From NCBI RefSeq assembly GCF_003410055.1, contig NZ_QUZK01000037.1, positions 124,001 through 188,000 of the forward strand: 64,000 bases of DNA, in the 5' to 3' direction. Below, piece after piece: positions 40,542 to 50,568 of the stretch. Both the position numbers and the translations under genes were made by a program. Under the pieces are notes generated by a model that was given only the letters and a program-made list of their open reading frames with translations, had not been told where the DNA came from and searched no databases. Source of the DNA: Wenzhouxiangella sediminis (lineage in GTDB: Bacteria; Pseudomonadota; Gammaproteobacteria; Xanthomonadales; Wenzhouxiangellaceae). Positions within the stretch are counted from its first letter, which is position 1. Every line of letters begins with the position of its first letter.

Positions 40542-40599
40542 ATCGAACGCGTTCCGGTTTTATTGTTCCAGCATGACCCGCCTTCGGGCGTGCTGCAGT

Positions 40600-41973
40600 T
40601 TAGGAGAAAAGGCGTAACAGATCGTTAAATATCGCCAGGCTCATCAGCCCGACGACCATCAGGATGCCCAGGTACTGACCCGCTATCTGGGTCTTTTCGG
40701 ATACGGGTGACCCCTTGACCAGCTCCACAAGGTAATACATCAGGTGGCCGCCATCCAGTACCGGGATGGGCAGCAGGTTGATGATCGCCAGCGACAGACT
40801 GATCAGGCCCAGGAAGAACAGGAACCTCGAGAAACCCAGCAGGGCCGACGAATGGGCCATCTGGGCGATGGTGATCGGGCCCGAGAGATTGCTCAGGCTG
40901 GCGCTGCCGGTAATCATCCGGCCGAGCATGCCGAAGGTGGCCGCCGTCAGGCGGCCGGTCTCGGCGAAGGCCTGGCCCACGGCGTCGACCGGGCCGTGGC
41001 GCAGCACCGTGAAGGCCCGCTCCATGTCGGCGCGCGTGGCATCGTCCGGCGGCGGCGACTGGATGCCGATCACCGCGCGTCCGTCGCGCAGTTCGGGCGT
41101 GAGTGCGAGTTCCAGAAGACGTCCGTCGCGCTCGACCTGCATGTCGAGCTCGCGGGTCGTGTCCTGTTCGTCGAGACCGTGCGCCGGGATCAGGCGGGCG
41201 ACGTCGCGCCAGCCCTCGACCGGCTCTCCGGCGATGCTGACGATGCGATCGCCGCTCTGGAGGCCGGCGCGATCGGCTGGCGTTGCGGGGCTGACTTCGC
41301 CGACGACGGGCGGCAGGTCCGGTCGCCAGGGGGACAGGCCGATGGCCTCGAGCGCTCGCGATTCGTCGAAATCGGCCGGCATGCGCTGCAGCGGCAGTTC
41401 CAGCGTCCGGCGCCCGCCGCCGGGCCGCTCGGTCACCACGGTGACCGATTCACCGTCCAGCGCGTGCGGCATGAGTTCCAGCAGCACGTGGGTCCAGGTC
41501 TGCGTGTCGGCATCGCCGACGCGCACGATCAGGTCCTCGTTCTCCAGTCCGGCTTCCGCGGCGATGCCGCTGGTCTCGCCGACGACCGGCCGCGTCTCGG
41601 GGACGCCGACGACGAACATCAGCCAGAACGCGGCGATGGCGAAAATGAAGTTGAAGGCCGGGCCGGCCGCGACAATGGCCATGCGTTGCCCGAGCGGCTT
41701 GCGATTGAAGGCCTGGTCGAGCTCGTCGTCTGCCACCGGCGCCTCGCGCTCGTCGAGCATGCGCACGTAGCCGCCCAGTGGGATGGCCGCGACGCGGTAC
41801 TCGGTGCCGTCGCGGCCGGTGCGCGACCAAAGGGCCGGGCCGAAGCCGATCGAGAACTGGAGGACGCGAACGCCCGAGCGCCGCGCCACCCAGAAGTGGC
41901 CGAACTCGTGGAAGGTGACCAGCAGCCCGAGGGCGACGGCCAGCCAGAGAATGGGTCCGAGAATATCGAGCAT
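40600..41973 (-). CDS. rseP: Site-2 protease RseP (intramembrane zinc metalloprotease)
   Basis: Cleaves anti-sigma-E RseA after DegS in the envelope stress response and clears signal peptides. The 457-residue product has the zinc motif FHEFGHFW in the first helix, two PDZ domains in the periplasmic middle (ETSGIAAEAGLENEDLIVRVGD and GEVSPATPADRAGLQSGDRIVSIAGEPVEGW), and the LDG motif NLLPIPVLDGGHL near the C-terminus. The ATG at 41973 is chosen over an upstream TTG because it gives the normal N-terminus. dxr, usually between cdsA and rseP, is absent: only 128 non-coding bases separate them. Confidence 0.96.
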   Translation of the reverse strand: MLDILGPILWLAVALGLLVTFHEFGHFWVARRSGVRVLQFSIGFGPALWSRTGRDGTEYRVAAIPLGGYVRMLDEREAPVADDELDQAFNRKPLGQRMAIVAAGPAFNFIFAIAAFWLMFVVGVPETRPVVGETSGIAAEAGLENEDLIVRVGDADTQTWTHVLLELMPHALDGESVTVVTERPGGGRRTLELPLQRMPADFDESRALEAIGLSPWRPDLPPVVGEVSPATPADRAGLQSGDRIVSIAGEPVEGWRDVARLIPAHGLDEQDTTRELDMQVERDGRLLELALTPELRDGRAVIGIQSPPPDDATRADMERAFTVLRHGPVDAVGQAFAETGRLTAATFGMLGRMITGSASLSNLSGPITIAQMAHSSALLGFSRFLFFLGLISLSLAIINLLPIPVLDGGHLMYYLVELVKGSPVSEKTQIAGQYLGILMVVGLMSLAIFNDLLRLFS

Positions 41974-42101
41974 GTCCGGGTCGTTATCCGCGCCGGTCAG
42001 CAACCGGCTGTAGCAGGGTTCGATCGATCAAGCCGCACATTGTACCGGCTGCAGCCTGATTCTGCCCTGAACGGGAAGGGGTCAAGGGGCTTCGGGCCGG
42101 C

Positions 42102-42920
42102 TCAGGTCAGGGGCGTGCCGGCGGCATTCAGCACCGCCAGGGCGAAAAACGGGACCGCAGCCGACATGCTGTCGAAGCGGTCGAGGATGCCGCCGTGGCC
42201 CGGCAGCAGCGCGGAGGTGTCCTTGAGGTCGCGCTGGCGCTTGAGCAGGCTGATGTAGAGGTCGCCGCCGATCGATATCATCGCGATGCCGAAGGCGAGG
42301 GCCGCGAGCGTGAAGGGTTCGAAGGGGTTGAGCGGGAAGATCGCGCCGGCCAGGGGCGTCAGCACGGCCGCGCCCAGCAGGCCGCCGAGAGCGCCGGCGC
42401 GGGTCTTGCCCGGGCTGATTCTCGGCGCGAGTTTCGCACCGCCGAAATGCCGCCCGCTGAAATAGGCGCCCGTGTCGGCGGCGGCGATGATCACCAGCAG
42501 CAGGAACACCAGCCAGGGCGAAATCGACTGCAGCAGGCTCAGCCCCAGCCAGGCGGCGAGCAGGACGCCGCCGAGCACGACCAGCTTGAAGGCCACGATG
42601 GGCGGCGCTCCCGAGCGTCCCAGGCCGGGACGCGAGAGCCAGGCAAGGTTGACCAGCCACAGCAGGCAGGCGATCGACAGCAGCCAGGCCGGCTCCAGAC
42701 CCATGCCGTGGATCAAGGCGGCGAGACCGGCCAGGCCGACACCATAGATCCAGCGCGCGGCCGGGTGGTCGATGCCCGCCAGGCGGGCCGCCTCCCAGCC
42801 GCCCAGCAAGGGCAACACGGCGCCGACCAGCAGGGCGAAGCCCGTCGCCGGCAGCAGGAAGACTCCCAGCAGGCCGATGGCGGCCATCGCCAGGGCGGTG
42901 AGGACGCGCAGCCTAAGCAC
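42102..42920 (-). CDS. cdsA: Phosphatidate cytidylyltransferase
   Basis: Makes CDP-diacylglycerol from phosphatidic acid and CTP, feeding phospholipid synthesis (for example PssA at 53114). The 272-residue protein has about eight membrane helices, the conserved AAADTGAYFSGRHFGGAKLAPRISPGKTRAGALGG region, and the C-terminal signature GGDLYISLLKRQRDLKDTSALLPGHGGILDRFDS. Its start overlaps the end of uppS by 8 bases. Confidence 0.96.
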   Translation of the reverse strand: MLRLRVLTALAMAAIGLLGVFLLPATGFALLVGAVLPLLGGWEAARLAGIDHPAARWIYGVGLAGLAALIHGMGLEPAWLLSIACLLWLVNLAWLSRPGLGRSGAPPIVAFKLVVLGGVLLAAWLGLSLLQSISPWLVFLLLVIIAAADTGAYFSGRHFGGAKLAPRISPGKTRAGALGGLLGAAVLTPLAGAIFPLNPFEPFTLAALAFGIAMISIGGDLYISLLKRQRDLKDTSALLPGHGGILDRFDSMSAAVPFFALAVLNAAGTPLT

Positions 42921-43641
42921 TCTTCACCTGGCTCAGTCCGCCGAAACGGCGGTCGCGGCGGGCGTAGTCGGCCAGTGCGGCACGGAAGTGCTCCTCGCCG
43001 AAGTCCGGCCACAGGATGTCGGTGAAATACAGTTCGGTGTAGGCCAACTGCCAGAGCAGGAAATTCGACAGGCGGCGTTCACCGCCGGTGCGGATGAACA
43101 GGTCCGGCGGCTCGGTCGCGGCCAGCGAGAGCATGGACTCGAAGCGCGCTTCGTCGATCTCGTCCGGCCGGATGCGTCCGGCGGCGGCGTCGGCGGCAAG
43201 CGAACGCGCGGCGTGCAGGATATCGGCCTGTCCGCCGTAGTTGACGGCCACATTGAGCCGCAGCGCGGCGTTGCCGGCGGTGCGCTTTTCGGCCTGCTGC
43301 ATGCCTTCGCGCAATGTCCGGCTGAAGGCCGAACGGTCGCCGATGAAGCACAGTCGCACGCCGTGCTCGTCGAGTTCACGGACTTCGCGGTTGAGTGCGC
43401 GCAGGAAGAGATCCAGCAGCTTCCTGACTTCCGACTTCGGCCGGCTCCAGTTCTCGCTGGAAAAGGCGTAGACGGTGAGAACCGGTATGCGGTGGTTCAG
43501 GGCCGCGCGTATCGTGCGCTTGAGCGCGTCCGAGCCGGCTTCGTGGCCGGCCGAACGGGGTTGGCCCTGGCGGGATGCCCAGCGACCGTTGCCGTCCATG
43601 ATGATGGCGACATGATTGGGAAGGCAGGTAAGCTCGGTCAA
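42913..43641 (-). CDS. uppS: Undecaprenyl diphosphate synthase
   Basis: cis-Prenyltransferase that extends FPP with IPP to the C55 lipid carrier for peptidoglycan and LPS. The 242-residue product has PNHVAIIMDGNGRWASRQGQPRSAGHEAG with the catalytic Asp, TVYAFSSENWSRP, LNVAVNYGGQADI, and PPDLFIRTGGERRLSNFLLWQLAYTELYF. It lies 8 bases after frr. Confidence 0.97.
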   Translation of the reverse strand: MTELTCLPNHVAIIMDGNGRWASRQGQPRSAGHEAGSDALKRTIRAALNHRIPVLTVYAFSSENWSRPKSEVRKLLDLFLRALNREVRELDEHGVRLCFIGDRSAFSRTLREGMQQAEKRTAGNAALRLNVAVNYGGQADILHAARSLAADAAAGRIRPDEIDEARFESMLSLAATEPPDLFIRTGGERRLSNFLLWQLAYTELYFTDILWPDFGEEHFRAALADYARRDRRFGGLSQVKSA

Positions 43642-43649
43642 AGGGAACC

Positions 43650-44207
43650 TCAGATTTCCATCAGCTCCCGTTCCTTCGCGGCGACCGCCTCGTCGACCTG
43701 CGCGACGTACTTGTCGGTCAGCTCCTGGACCTGGCTTTCTCCGCGGCGCAGATCGTCCTCCGTCAGCTCCTTTTCCTTTTCATATTCCTTGAGCTGGTGA
43801 TTGGCGTCGCGCCGGATGTTGCGGATGGCAATCTTGGCGTTTTCGCCCTCGGAATGAACGACTTTGGCCAGCTCGGCGCGGCGTTCCTCGTTGAGTGCCG
43901 GCAGCGGCACGCGGATATTGGCGCCGGACGTGGCCGGGTTGAGTCCGAGATCGGAGGTCATGATGGCCTTCTCGATCTTCTGGACCATGGACTTGTCGAA
44001 GGGCACCACGCTGAGCGTGCGCGCGTCCTCGATGTTGATGTTGGCGGCCTGGTTGAGCGGCACCTCGGTGCCGTAGTACTCGAGCGTGATGTGCTCGAGG
44101 AGGCTGGGGTGGGCCCGGCCGGTTCGAATCTTGGACAGTTCGTTCTTTAGCGCGGCAACGCTCTTTTGCATGCGCGTGTCGGCATCTTTCCTGATCTCGT
44201 TGAGCAT
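43650..44207 (-). CDS. frr: Ribosome recycling factor
   Basis: Splits post-termination ribosomes together with EF-G. The 185-residue, all-helical/beta two-domain protein shows [87 protein letters not shown] and the C-terminal coiled coil. It has a GAGGTGAGACC ribosome binding region. It is 98 bases downstream of pyrH, the widest gap in this part of the superoperon. Confidence 0.97.
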   Translation of the reverse strand: MLNEIRKDADTRMQKSVAALKNELSKIRTGRAHPSLLEHITLEYYGTEVPLNQAANINIEDARTLSVVPFDKSMVQKIEKAIMTSDLGLNPATSGANIRVPLPALNEERRAELAKVVHSEGENAKIAIRNIRRDANHQLKEYEKEKELTEDDLRRGESQVQELTDKYVAQVDEAVAAKERELMEI

Positions 44208-44305
44208 GGTCTCACCTCTTGGATTACGCTGCCGCGCTCGGGTCGCGGCACGGCCGCCGATTGTAAGTGGTCAAGGGTCCGGCTTGTAGCCCCCCGCCGG
44301 GCCGA

Positions 44306-45022
44306 TCAGCTCACCAGCGTACCGACTTCCTCGCCCCGAATGACCCGGCCGAGTTCGCCCGGGCGGTTGAGGTTGACGATGCGGATCGGCATGGACTGGT
44401 CACGGCACAGGACGATGGCGTTGGTGTCCATGACCTGGAGCTTGCGCTCGATGACCTCATCATAGCTGATGCGGCTGTAGCGGGTCGCCTCGGTGTCGGT
44501 GACCGGGTCGGCCGAGTAGATGCCGTCGACCTTGGTGGCCTTGATCATCACGTCGGCGCCGACCTCGATGGCGCGCAGGCTGGCCGCCGTGTCGGTCGTG
44601 AAGAAGGGGTTGCCGGTGCCGGCCGCGAAGATGACCGCGCGTCCCTTTTCGAGATGACGCACGGCGCGGCGGCGGATGTAGTCCTCGCAAACGTCGCGTA
44701 CGGAAACGGCCGACATCACGCGGGTGGTCACGCCGGCTTTCTCGAGCGCATCCTGCAGCGCCAGGGCGTTCATGACCGTGGCCAGCATGCCCATGTGGTC
44801 GCCGGTGATGCGGTCGATGCCCGAGGCTGCCAGGCCCTTGCCGCGGAAGATGTTGCCGCCGCCGATCACGATGCCGATCTGCACGCCGCTGGCGACGACA
44901 TCGGCCACCTCGCGCGCGATGCGCGAGGAGATCTTGGGATCGATACCGTAATCGAGCTCGCCGAGCAGGGCCTCGCCGCTGAGCTTGAGCAGAACCCGTC
45001 GATAATGGGTGGTCTCGTTCAT
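44306..45022 (-). CDS. pyrH: UMP kinase
   Basis: Phosphorylates UMP to UDP, hexameric and usually GTP-activated, UTP-inhibited. The 238-residue product has the N-terminal [96 protein letters not shown], and the [20 protein letters not shown] segment. It sits between tsf and frr in the conserved order. Confidence 0.97.
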   Translation of the reverse strand: MNETTHYRRVLLKLSGEALLGELDYGIDPKISSRIAREVADVVASGVQIGIVIGGGNIFRGKGLAASGIDRITGDHMGMLATVMNALALQDALEKAGVTTRVMSAVSVRDVCEDYIRRRAVRHLEKGRAVIFAAGTGNPFFTTDTAASLRAIEVGADVMIKATKVDGIYSADPVTDTEATRYSRISYDEVIERKLQVMDTNAIVLCRDQSMPIRIVNLNRPGELGRVIRGEEVGTLVS

Positions 45023-45072
45023 GTTCAGCAGTCTCTCCCTGCCCGGTTTGCCCGATTACGGCTCTCGTGTCT

Positions 45073-45942
45073 TCAGCCGCCCTTCGCCTGCTGCATGACT
45101 TCGGCAGCGAAGTCGGCTTCTTCCTTCTCGATGCCTTCACCCACCTCGAGGCGGACGAAGCCCTTGATGGAAGCGCCCTTGCTCTTGAGCAGCTTGCCTA
45201 CGGTCTGGTCGCTGTCCTTGACGAAAGGCTGACCGGTCAGGGTGATTTCGGCCAGGCGCTTGTTGAGACGACCGGTGACCATCTTCTCGATGATTTCGGG
45301 CGGCTTGCCGCTGTCCTCGGCCTGGGCGACCAGGATCTGCTTTTCGCTGTCGATCACGTCCGAAGGCACGTCCTCGACGTCGCGGTAGGCCGGGTTCAGG
45401 GCGGCGATGTGCATGGCCAGGTCGCGGGCCAGTTCTTCGTCCCCGCCTTCCAGGGCCACGAGTACGCCGATGCGGCCGCCGTGGATGTAGCCGCCCATCG
45501 TGCCGCCTTCGGCCGAGAGCTTGGCCATGCGGCGAACCTGCATGTTCTCGCCGAGCTTGGCGATGAGCTGCTTGGCCGCCTCTGCGACGGTCTGGCCGCC
45601 TTCGGTGGTGGCTTCGTTGAGCGCGTCGACGTCATCGACCGTCAGGGCCAGGCCGGCGACTTCGTCGGCGAAGCTGCGGAAGTTGTCGTCCTTGGCCACG
45701 AAGTCGGTCTCGCAGTTGATCTCGACCAGCACGGCGCTGTCGCCGGACTCGGCCATGACGACCGTGCCTTCGGCGGCCACGCGGTCGGACTTCTTGTCGG
45801 CCTTGGCCAGGCCGCTCTTGCGCAGGTGTTCGATGGCGGCATCCATGTCGCCGTCGGTCTCGACCAGCGCCTTCTTGCACTCCATCATGCCGGCGCCGGT
45901 GCGCTCGCGCAGTTCCTTGACTTGTGATGCGGAAATACTCAT
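45073..45942 (-). CDS. tsf: Elongation factor Ts
   Basis: Guanine-nucleotide exchange factor for EF-Tu. The 289-residue product begins [44 protein letters not shown], followed by the [17 protein letters not shown] core and the C-terminal dimerisation region. An AAGGAG Shine-Dalgarno precedes the ATG. It is 48 bases downstream of rpsB; the gap contains a 14-base tandem duplication. Confidence 0.97.
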   Translation of the reverse strand: MSISASQVKELRERTGAGMMECKKALVETDGDMDAAIEHLRKSGLAKADKKSDRVAAEGTVVMAESGDSAVLVEINCETDFVAKDDNFRSFADEVAGLALTVDDVDALNEATTEGGQTVAEAAKQLIAKLGENMQVRRMAKLSAEGGTMGGYIHGGRIGVLVALEGGDEELARDLAMHIAALNPAYRDVEDVPSDVIDSEKQILVAQAEDSGKPPEIIEKMVTGRLNKRLAEITLTGQPFVKDSDQTVGKLLKSKGASIKGFVRLEVGEGIEKEEADFAAEVMQQAKGG

Positions 45943-45961
45943 TGCTGTCTCAAAGCTCCTT

Positions 45962-45989
45962 GCAAATCGGGTTCGGCAAATCGGGTTCG
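45962..45989. repeat. 14-base tandem duplication in the rpsB-tsf gap
   Basis: GCAAATCGGGTTCG occurs twice in direct tandem (45962-45975 and 45976-45989), filling most of the 48-base gap between the rpsB stop and the tsf start. It lies just upstream of the tsf ribosome binding site. Confidence 0.85.
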
Positions 45990-45990
45990 A

Positions 45991-47052
<1,062 letters not shown>

Positions 47053-47413
47053 GTCTTCTACTCCATTGTCGTGGACAAGACGCCCGCCAGGAAATTTTCC
47101 TTCGGGTCAGTTCGGCGGAACGCGAATTGTCCGGGGTTTAAGCCTCCGCTGATCCCATGCGGCGATCCTCGGGCCCGAAGGCCGGGACAACCCCGACGCA
47201 TGTGTCGACCAGCGTGTGTTTTTTGGTTCTTTGCCCGGGTCGGCCAGGCAAATCCCGTCAATTATAGCGGAGCCTTTGGCTGCAGCGCAACGCTTTGTTC
47301 GGACCCGAACCACTGCCGGCGGCCTCCACGGGGGCGGCGGGCGAGGGTATAGAATGCCGGTAAGGAGACGGGTGGTCCGGATCGGCGGACTGCGGACAAG
47401 ACAGGGAGCGAAG
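47053..47413. promoter_or_regulatory. Gene-free 361-base divergent region: rpsB promoter and leader, mscS upstream region
   Basis: On the minus strand a perfect TATAAT (47266-47261) with a TTGCGC -35-like hexamer 18 bases upstream (47290-47285) is a strong candidate rpsB promoter. It would give a leader of about 200 bases before the ATG at 47052. That length is compatible with an S2-responsive autoregulatory leader; a GGCCTTCGGGCC-type hairpin lies near 47171-47184. On the plus strand TATAGAAT (47348-47355) may be the -10 of the mechanosensitive channel gene. No protein-coding frame in this stretch looks real. Confidence 0.6.
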
Positions 47414-48673
47414 ATGCAGGACGCCAGCAGCCAGGAGAGCCAGAGCGCCAGCGACTCGACGGCCGGTGGAGCGAGCGCATCCGCCGAGCAGGCTGCTGCG
47501 GCCTCCGCCGAGGGTGGGCCGACCCCGGGAGCGGGCGCGGCCGATATCGGCCTGCCTTTCGCCGATCCGATCGGCAACGGAGAGGCGCCGGCCTGGCTGC
47601 CGACGCAACTCGAGACCCCCTGGGAGTTCCTTGCCGCGTATCCGCCGGTTCTGGCCCTGGTCGTTGCCCTGGTGGGCGTGGGGCTGGCCCTGCTTGGGCG
47701 GAGTTTCGTGCTGTTCTGGGGCCACAAGCTGACCTCGCGGATTCGTGGCGATCTCGATGAGCGCCTGCTGCGCATGGGCGCCAACGTCGCCGCCCTGATC
47801 GTCTCCTACCTGGCCATCGTGCTGGCCATCCAGGTGCTCCAGCTGGGCGACACGGCCGAGAAGATCCTGATCCGGATCGCCCTGACGCTGCTGGTCCTGC
47901 GCCTGATGACTTCGGCGCTCAAGGCCGGGCACCTCGGCCTGGAGATACTCGGGCGGCTGCGCGAGCGCTTCGCGATCGTCGAGGAGCGCACCCTGCCGCT
48001 GTTCGACCTGATCATGACGGTGCTGGTCATCGGTGCCGGCGCCTATGCGCTCCTGCTCGTCTGGAACATCGACCCGACCGCCTGGCTGGCCTCGGCCGGC
48101 GTGATCGGCATCGCAGTGGGCTTTGCCGCCCGCGACACCCTGGCCAACCTTTTCGCGGGGTTTTTCATCATCGCCGACGCCCCCTACAAGCTGGGCGACT
48201 ACGTGGTGCTGGACACGGGCGAACGCGGCGAGATCACGAAAGTCGGTATCCGCTCGACGCGCATTCTCACGCGCGACGACGTGGAGATCACCGTGCCCAA
48301 CTCGATGATGGCCAACTCCCAGATCTACAACGAGTCGGGCGGCAAGTGGGAACGCTTCCGCATCCGCATCAAGGTGGGCGTGGCCTACGGCAGCGACGTC
48401 GACGAGGTCTGCGAGCTGCTCGAGAACATCGCGTTCGAGCACGACACCGTCTGCCAGGATCCCAAGCCGAGGGTCCGCATGCGCGGCTTCGGCGACTCCA
48501 GCCTGGATTTCGAGCTGCTGTGCTGGGTGGCGCAACCGGCCCAGCGCGGCCTGGTCAGCCACGAGCTCTACATGGCCATCTACAAGGGCTTGAACCAGGC
48601 CGGCATCGAAATCCCCTTCCCACAGCGCGACGTGTGGATGCGGGGCGGCGCCGAAACGGAGGAGTCCGGCTAG
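47414..48673 (+). CDS. MscS-family mechanosensitive ion channel
   Basis: Small-conductance mechanosensitive channel of 419 residues. An unusual, disordered Ser/Ala/Gly/Glu-rich N-terminus of about 65 residues precedes hydrophobic helices at about 78-105, 120-145, 150-165 and 190-215. The pore-lining TM3 and upper beta domain show WLASAGVIGIAVGFAARDTLANLFAGFFIIADAP, YKLGDYVVL, ITVPNSMMANSQIYN, followed by the cytoplasmic vestibule. The ATG at 47414 has GGGAG 5 bases upstream; a GTG at 47372 with AAGGAG 4 bases upstream would add 14 residues. It protects against hypo-osmotic shock. Confidence 0.92.
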   Translation: MQDASSQESQSASDSTAGGASASAEQAAAASAEGGPTPGAGAADIGLPFADPIGNGEAPAWLPTQLETPWEFLAAYPPVLALVVALVGVGLALLGRSFVLFWGHKLTSRIRGDLDERLLRMGANVAALIVSYLAIVLAIQVLQLGDTAEKILIRIALTLLVLRLMTSALKAGHLGLEILGRLRERFAIVEERTLPLFDLIMTVLVIGAGAYALLLVWNIDPTAWLASAGVIGIAVGFAARDTLANLFAGFFIIADAPYKLGDYVVLDTGERGEITKVGIRSTRILTRDDVEITVPNSMMANSQIYNESGGKWERFRIRIKVGVAYGSDVDEVCELLENIAFEHDTVCQDPKPRVRMRGFGDSSLDFELLCWVAQPAQRGLVSHELYMAIYKGLNQAGIEIPFPQRDVWMRGGAETEESG

Positions 48674-48701
48674 CCCCGTCAATCGAGCGAGAGCCGGTGC
48701 A

Positions 48702-48735
48702 AGCGGGCCCACCCGCCCGCTGGATTGTCGTTTTT
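48702..48735 (+). terminator. Possible terminator after the mechanosensitive channel gene
   Basis: Stem AGCGGGC / GCCCGCT (48702-48708 and 48715-48721, 6-base loop), then a TTTTT run at 48731-48735. The run starts nine bases after the stem, so this is a weak candidate. A second small hairpin GGCCC-ACGC-GGGCC follows at 48738-48751. Confidence 0.4.
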
Positions 48736-48900
48736 GAGGCCCACGCGGGCCGTTTCGTTCACGCTCTGCCGGGATCGCCGCGCGCGATACGGCCGGCCCG
48801 GCTGAGCGCTTCCTGCAAACGTGTCCTCCTCCGGCGGGCTTTGCCGTAGTCATCAATAGTGCCACGAAGATCATTCACCCCCGCCTCGAGGAGAGAAAGC

Positions 48901-50514
48901 ATGCGCGCCCTGTTCCTGTTTCTGAAACTGTCGCTGGCGTCTCTGCCGGCCGCCGCCCAGCCCGACACCACCATCACTTACCAGGGCCAGCTTCAGGGCG
49001 TCAGTGGTCCGTTCACCGGCACGCCTGACATGGAGTTCCGGCTGTTCGACAGCCTGACGGATGGCAATCAGATCGGTACGGAAGTCGTCGTGCCCGCGGT
49101 GCCGGTCGCCGACGGCCTGTTCCAGGTCGAGCTGGATTTCGGTGCATCGTATGGCGTCGAACCGACCTTTCTGGAAGTCATGGTCGACGGCGAGACGCTG
49201 ACCCCGCGCCAGCAAATCTCAGCTGTGCCGCTGGCACTTAAGGCACTGGCGCTGGATGGCGAATATGCCGATAGAAGTTTCTGGCGGATCGGCGGGAATG
49301 CCGGCACCACACCGGGTACGGACTTTGTGGGTACCACAGACGAGGTCGCCTTTGAACTCCATGTGGATCACAACCGGGCGCTGCGAATTGAACCATTCGC
49401 GCCCGACCCCGGCTCCGACTGGTTCTATGGCGCTGCCAATATCATTGGCGGTTGGGCTCACAACTACGTTATCAACGGAGCGGTCGGTGCAACAATCAGC
49501 GGTGGCGGTGGCGAATGGGATGTGTTGCATGAGGAAGAGCCCAACACAATTGGGGGGTCTTTCAGTACTATTGCGGGTGGCGCAGGCAACCATGTCGGCA
49601 GCAGTTATTCGACAGTCGGTGGTGGCATAAATAACTCCGCCGGCGCATTCGGTGAAACTGGGGAATTCTCCACGATTTCCGGTGGTTTTGAAAACGTCGC
49701 CAATGCAAGTTATGCAACCATCCCGGGGGGATGGAATAACAGAGCGAATGGAGACTTCAGCTTTGCTGCCGGGAAATCGGCTAGAGCCGATAATGATGGC
49801 GCCTTTGTCTGGGGTGATTCGACCTCGAGCGGTTTCGAGTCAACCGGCAACGATCAGTTCTTGATTAAGGCCTCCGGCGGCGTCGGAATCGGCACCAACA
49901 GCCCCGCCCGCGACCTGCACATCAAGCAGCGCAGTACCAACAACGCCGAAATCGGCCTGCAGATCGAACGCAGCGGCGGGAGTACCAATAACTGGGGGTT
50001 CTATATCGCCACCTCCGACAACCTCGGATTTCGCTACAACGACACCCTGATGAGCCGGATCAACGCCTCGGACGGTGCCTATGTTGCGCTTTCCGACGCC
50101 CGAGCCAAGCACTCGGTCGAACCGCTGACCGGCGTGCTCGATCGCCTGCTCAAGCTGCGGCCGAGTTCATACCGGATGAGCGCCGGCGCCTCCTCGCAAA
50201 CGCGCTCGACCGGTCTGATCGCCCAGGAAGTGCGGGAACTGTTTCCGAGCTCGGTCAGCGTGCAGGACGGTTTACACGGCATAAAGTACAGCGAGATCAC
50301 CGTTTTGAACACAGCCGCGCTGATTGAGCTGAATGAACGCTACAGCAATCGAATCGCCGAACTCGAAAGCGAGTCGGCACGGCGCTTTGCGGCGCTCGAA
50401 GCCGAAAGCGCCGCCTTACGCGAACTGGCCGAGCGCAACCGCAATCTCGAAAAACGCCTGGCGGCGCTGGAGTCGATTCTGCTAGCGAACGAGCGAGTCG
50501 TCCGCTCGGATTGA
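48901..50514 (+). CDS. Secreted trimeric-fibre-like protein with C-terminal S74 intramolecular chaperone domain
   Basis: A 537-residue exported protein. A short signal peptide (MRALFLFLKLSLASLPAAAQ) is followed by an N-terminal beta domain (TITYQGQLQGVSGPFTGTPDMEFRLFDS). Then come YadA-head-like repeats of the type NTIGGSFSTIAGGAGNHV, SYSTVGGGINNSAG, FSTISGGFENVANASYATIPGG, and the C-terminal peptidase S74/endosialidase-chaperone domain starting LSDARAKHSVEPLTGVLDRLLKLRP. The domain ends in a coiled coil (RIAELESESARRFAALEAES). S74 domains trimerise the fibre and then self-cleave, in known cases at the Ser of the SDxRxK motif. GAGGAGAG precedes the ATG. No phage genes surround it. Confidence 0.85.
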   Translation: MRALFLFLKLSLASLPAAAQPDTTITYQGQLQGVSGPFTGTPDMEFRLFDSLTDGNQIGTEVVVPAVPVADGLFQVELDFGASYGVEPTFLEVMVDGETLTPRQQISAVPLALKALALDGEYADRSFWRIGGNAGTTPGTDFVGTTDEVAFELHVDHNRALRIEPFAPDPGSDWFYGAANIIGGWAHNYVINGAVGATISGGGGEWDVLHEEEPNTIGGSFSTIAGGAGNHVGSSYSTVGGGINNSAGAFGETGEFSTISGGFENVANASYATIPGGWNNRANGDFSFAAGKSARADNDGAFVWGDSTSSGFESTGNDQFLIKASGGVGIGTNSPARDLHIKQRSTNNAEIGLQIERSGGSTNNWGFYIATSDNLGFRYNDTLMSRINASDGAYVALSDARAKHSVEPLTGVLDRLLKLRPSSYRMSAGASSQTRSTGLIAQEVRELFPSSVSVQDGLHGIKYSEITVLNTAALIELNERYSNRIAELESESARRFAALEAESAALRELAERNRNLEKRLAALESILLANERVVRSD

Positions 50515-50522
50515 AATCGCGC

Positions 50523-50549
50523 CCCGGCGGCGCGCCTTGCGCCGCCGGG
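50523..50549. terminator. Strong GC hairpin between convergent genes
   Basis: Perfect 11-base stem CCCGGCGGCGC / GCGCCGCCGGG with a GCCTT loop, 9 bases after the S74-protein stop and 20 bases before the proS stop. There is no T-run on either side, so any termination would be non-canonical and could serve both directions. Confidence 0.5.
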
Positions 50550-50568
50550 CTGACGCGGCTGAACTCTG

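Noticed and set aside
39162-40628. 488-codon plus-strand frame opposite bamA
   Set aside because: Antisense of a complete BamA, no domain or signal features, composition typical of reverse-complemented high-GC genes.
48901-50514. Considered as a prophage tail fibre
   Set aside because: It has a Sec-type signal peptide and the flanking genes (MscS-type channel, proS) are chromosomal housekeeping genes; no phage structural, lysis or integrase genes were seen.
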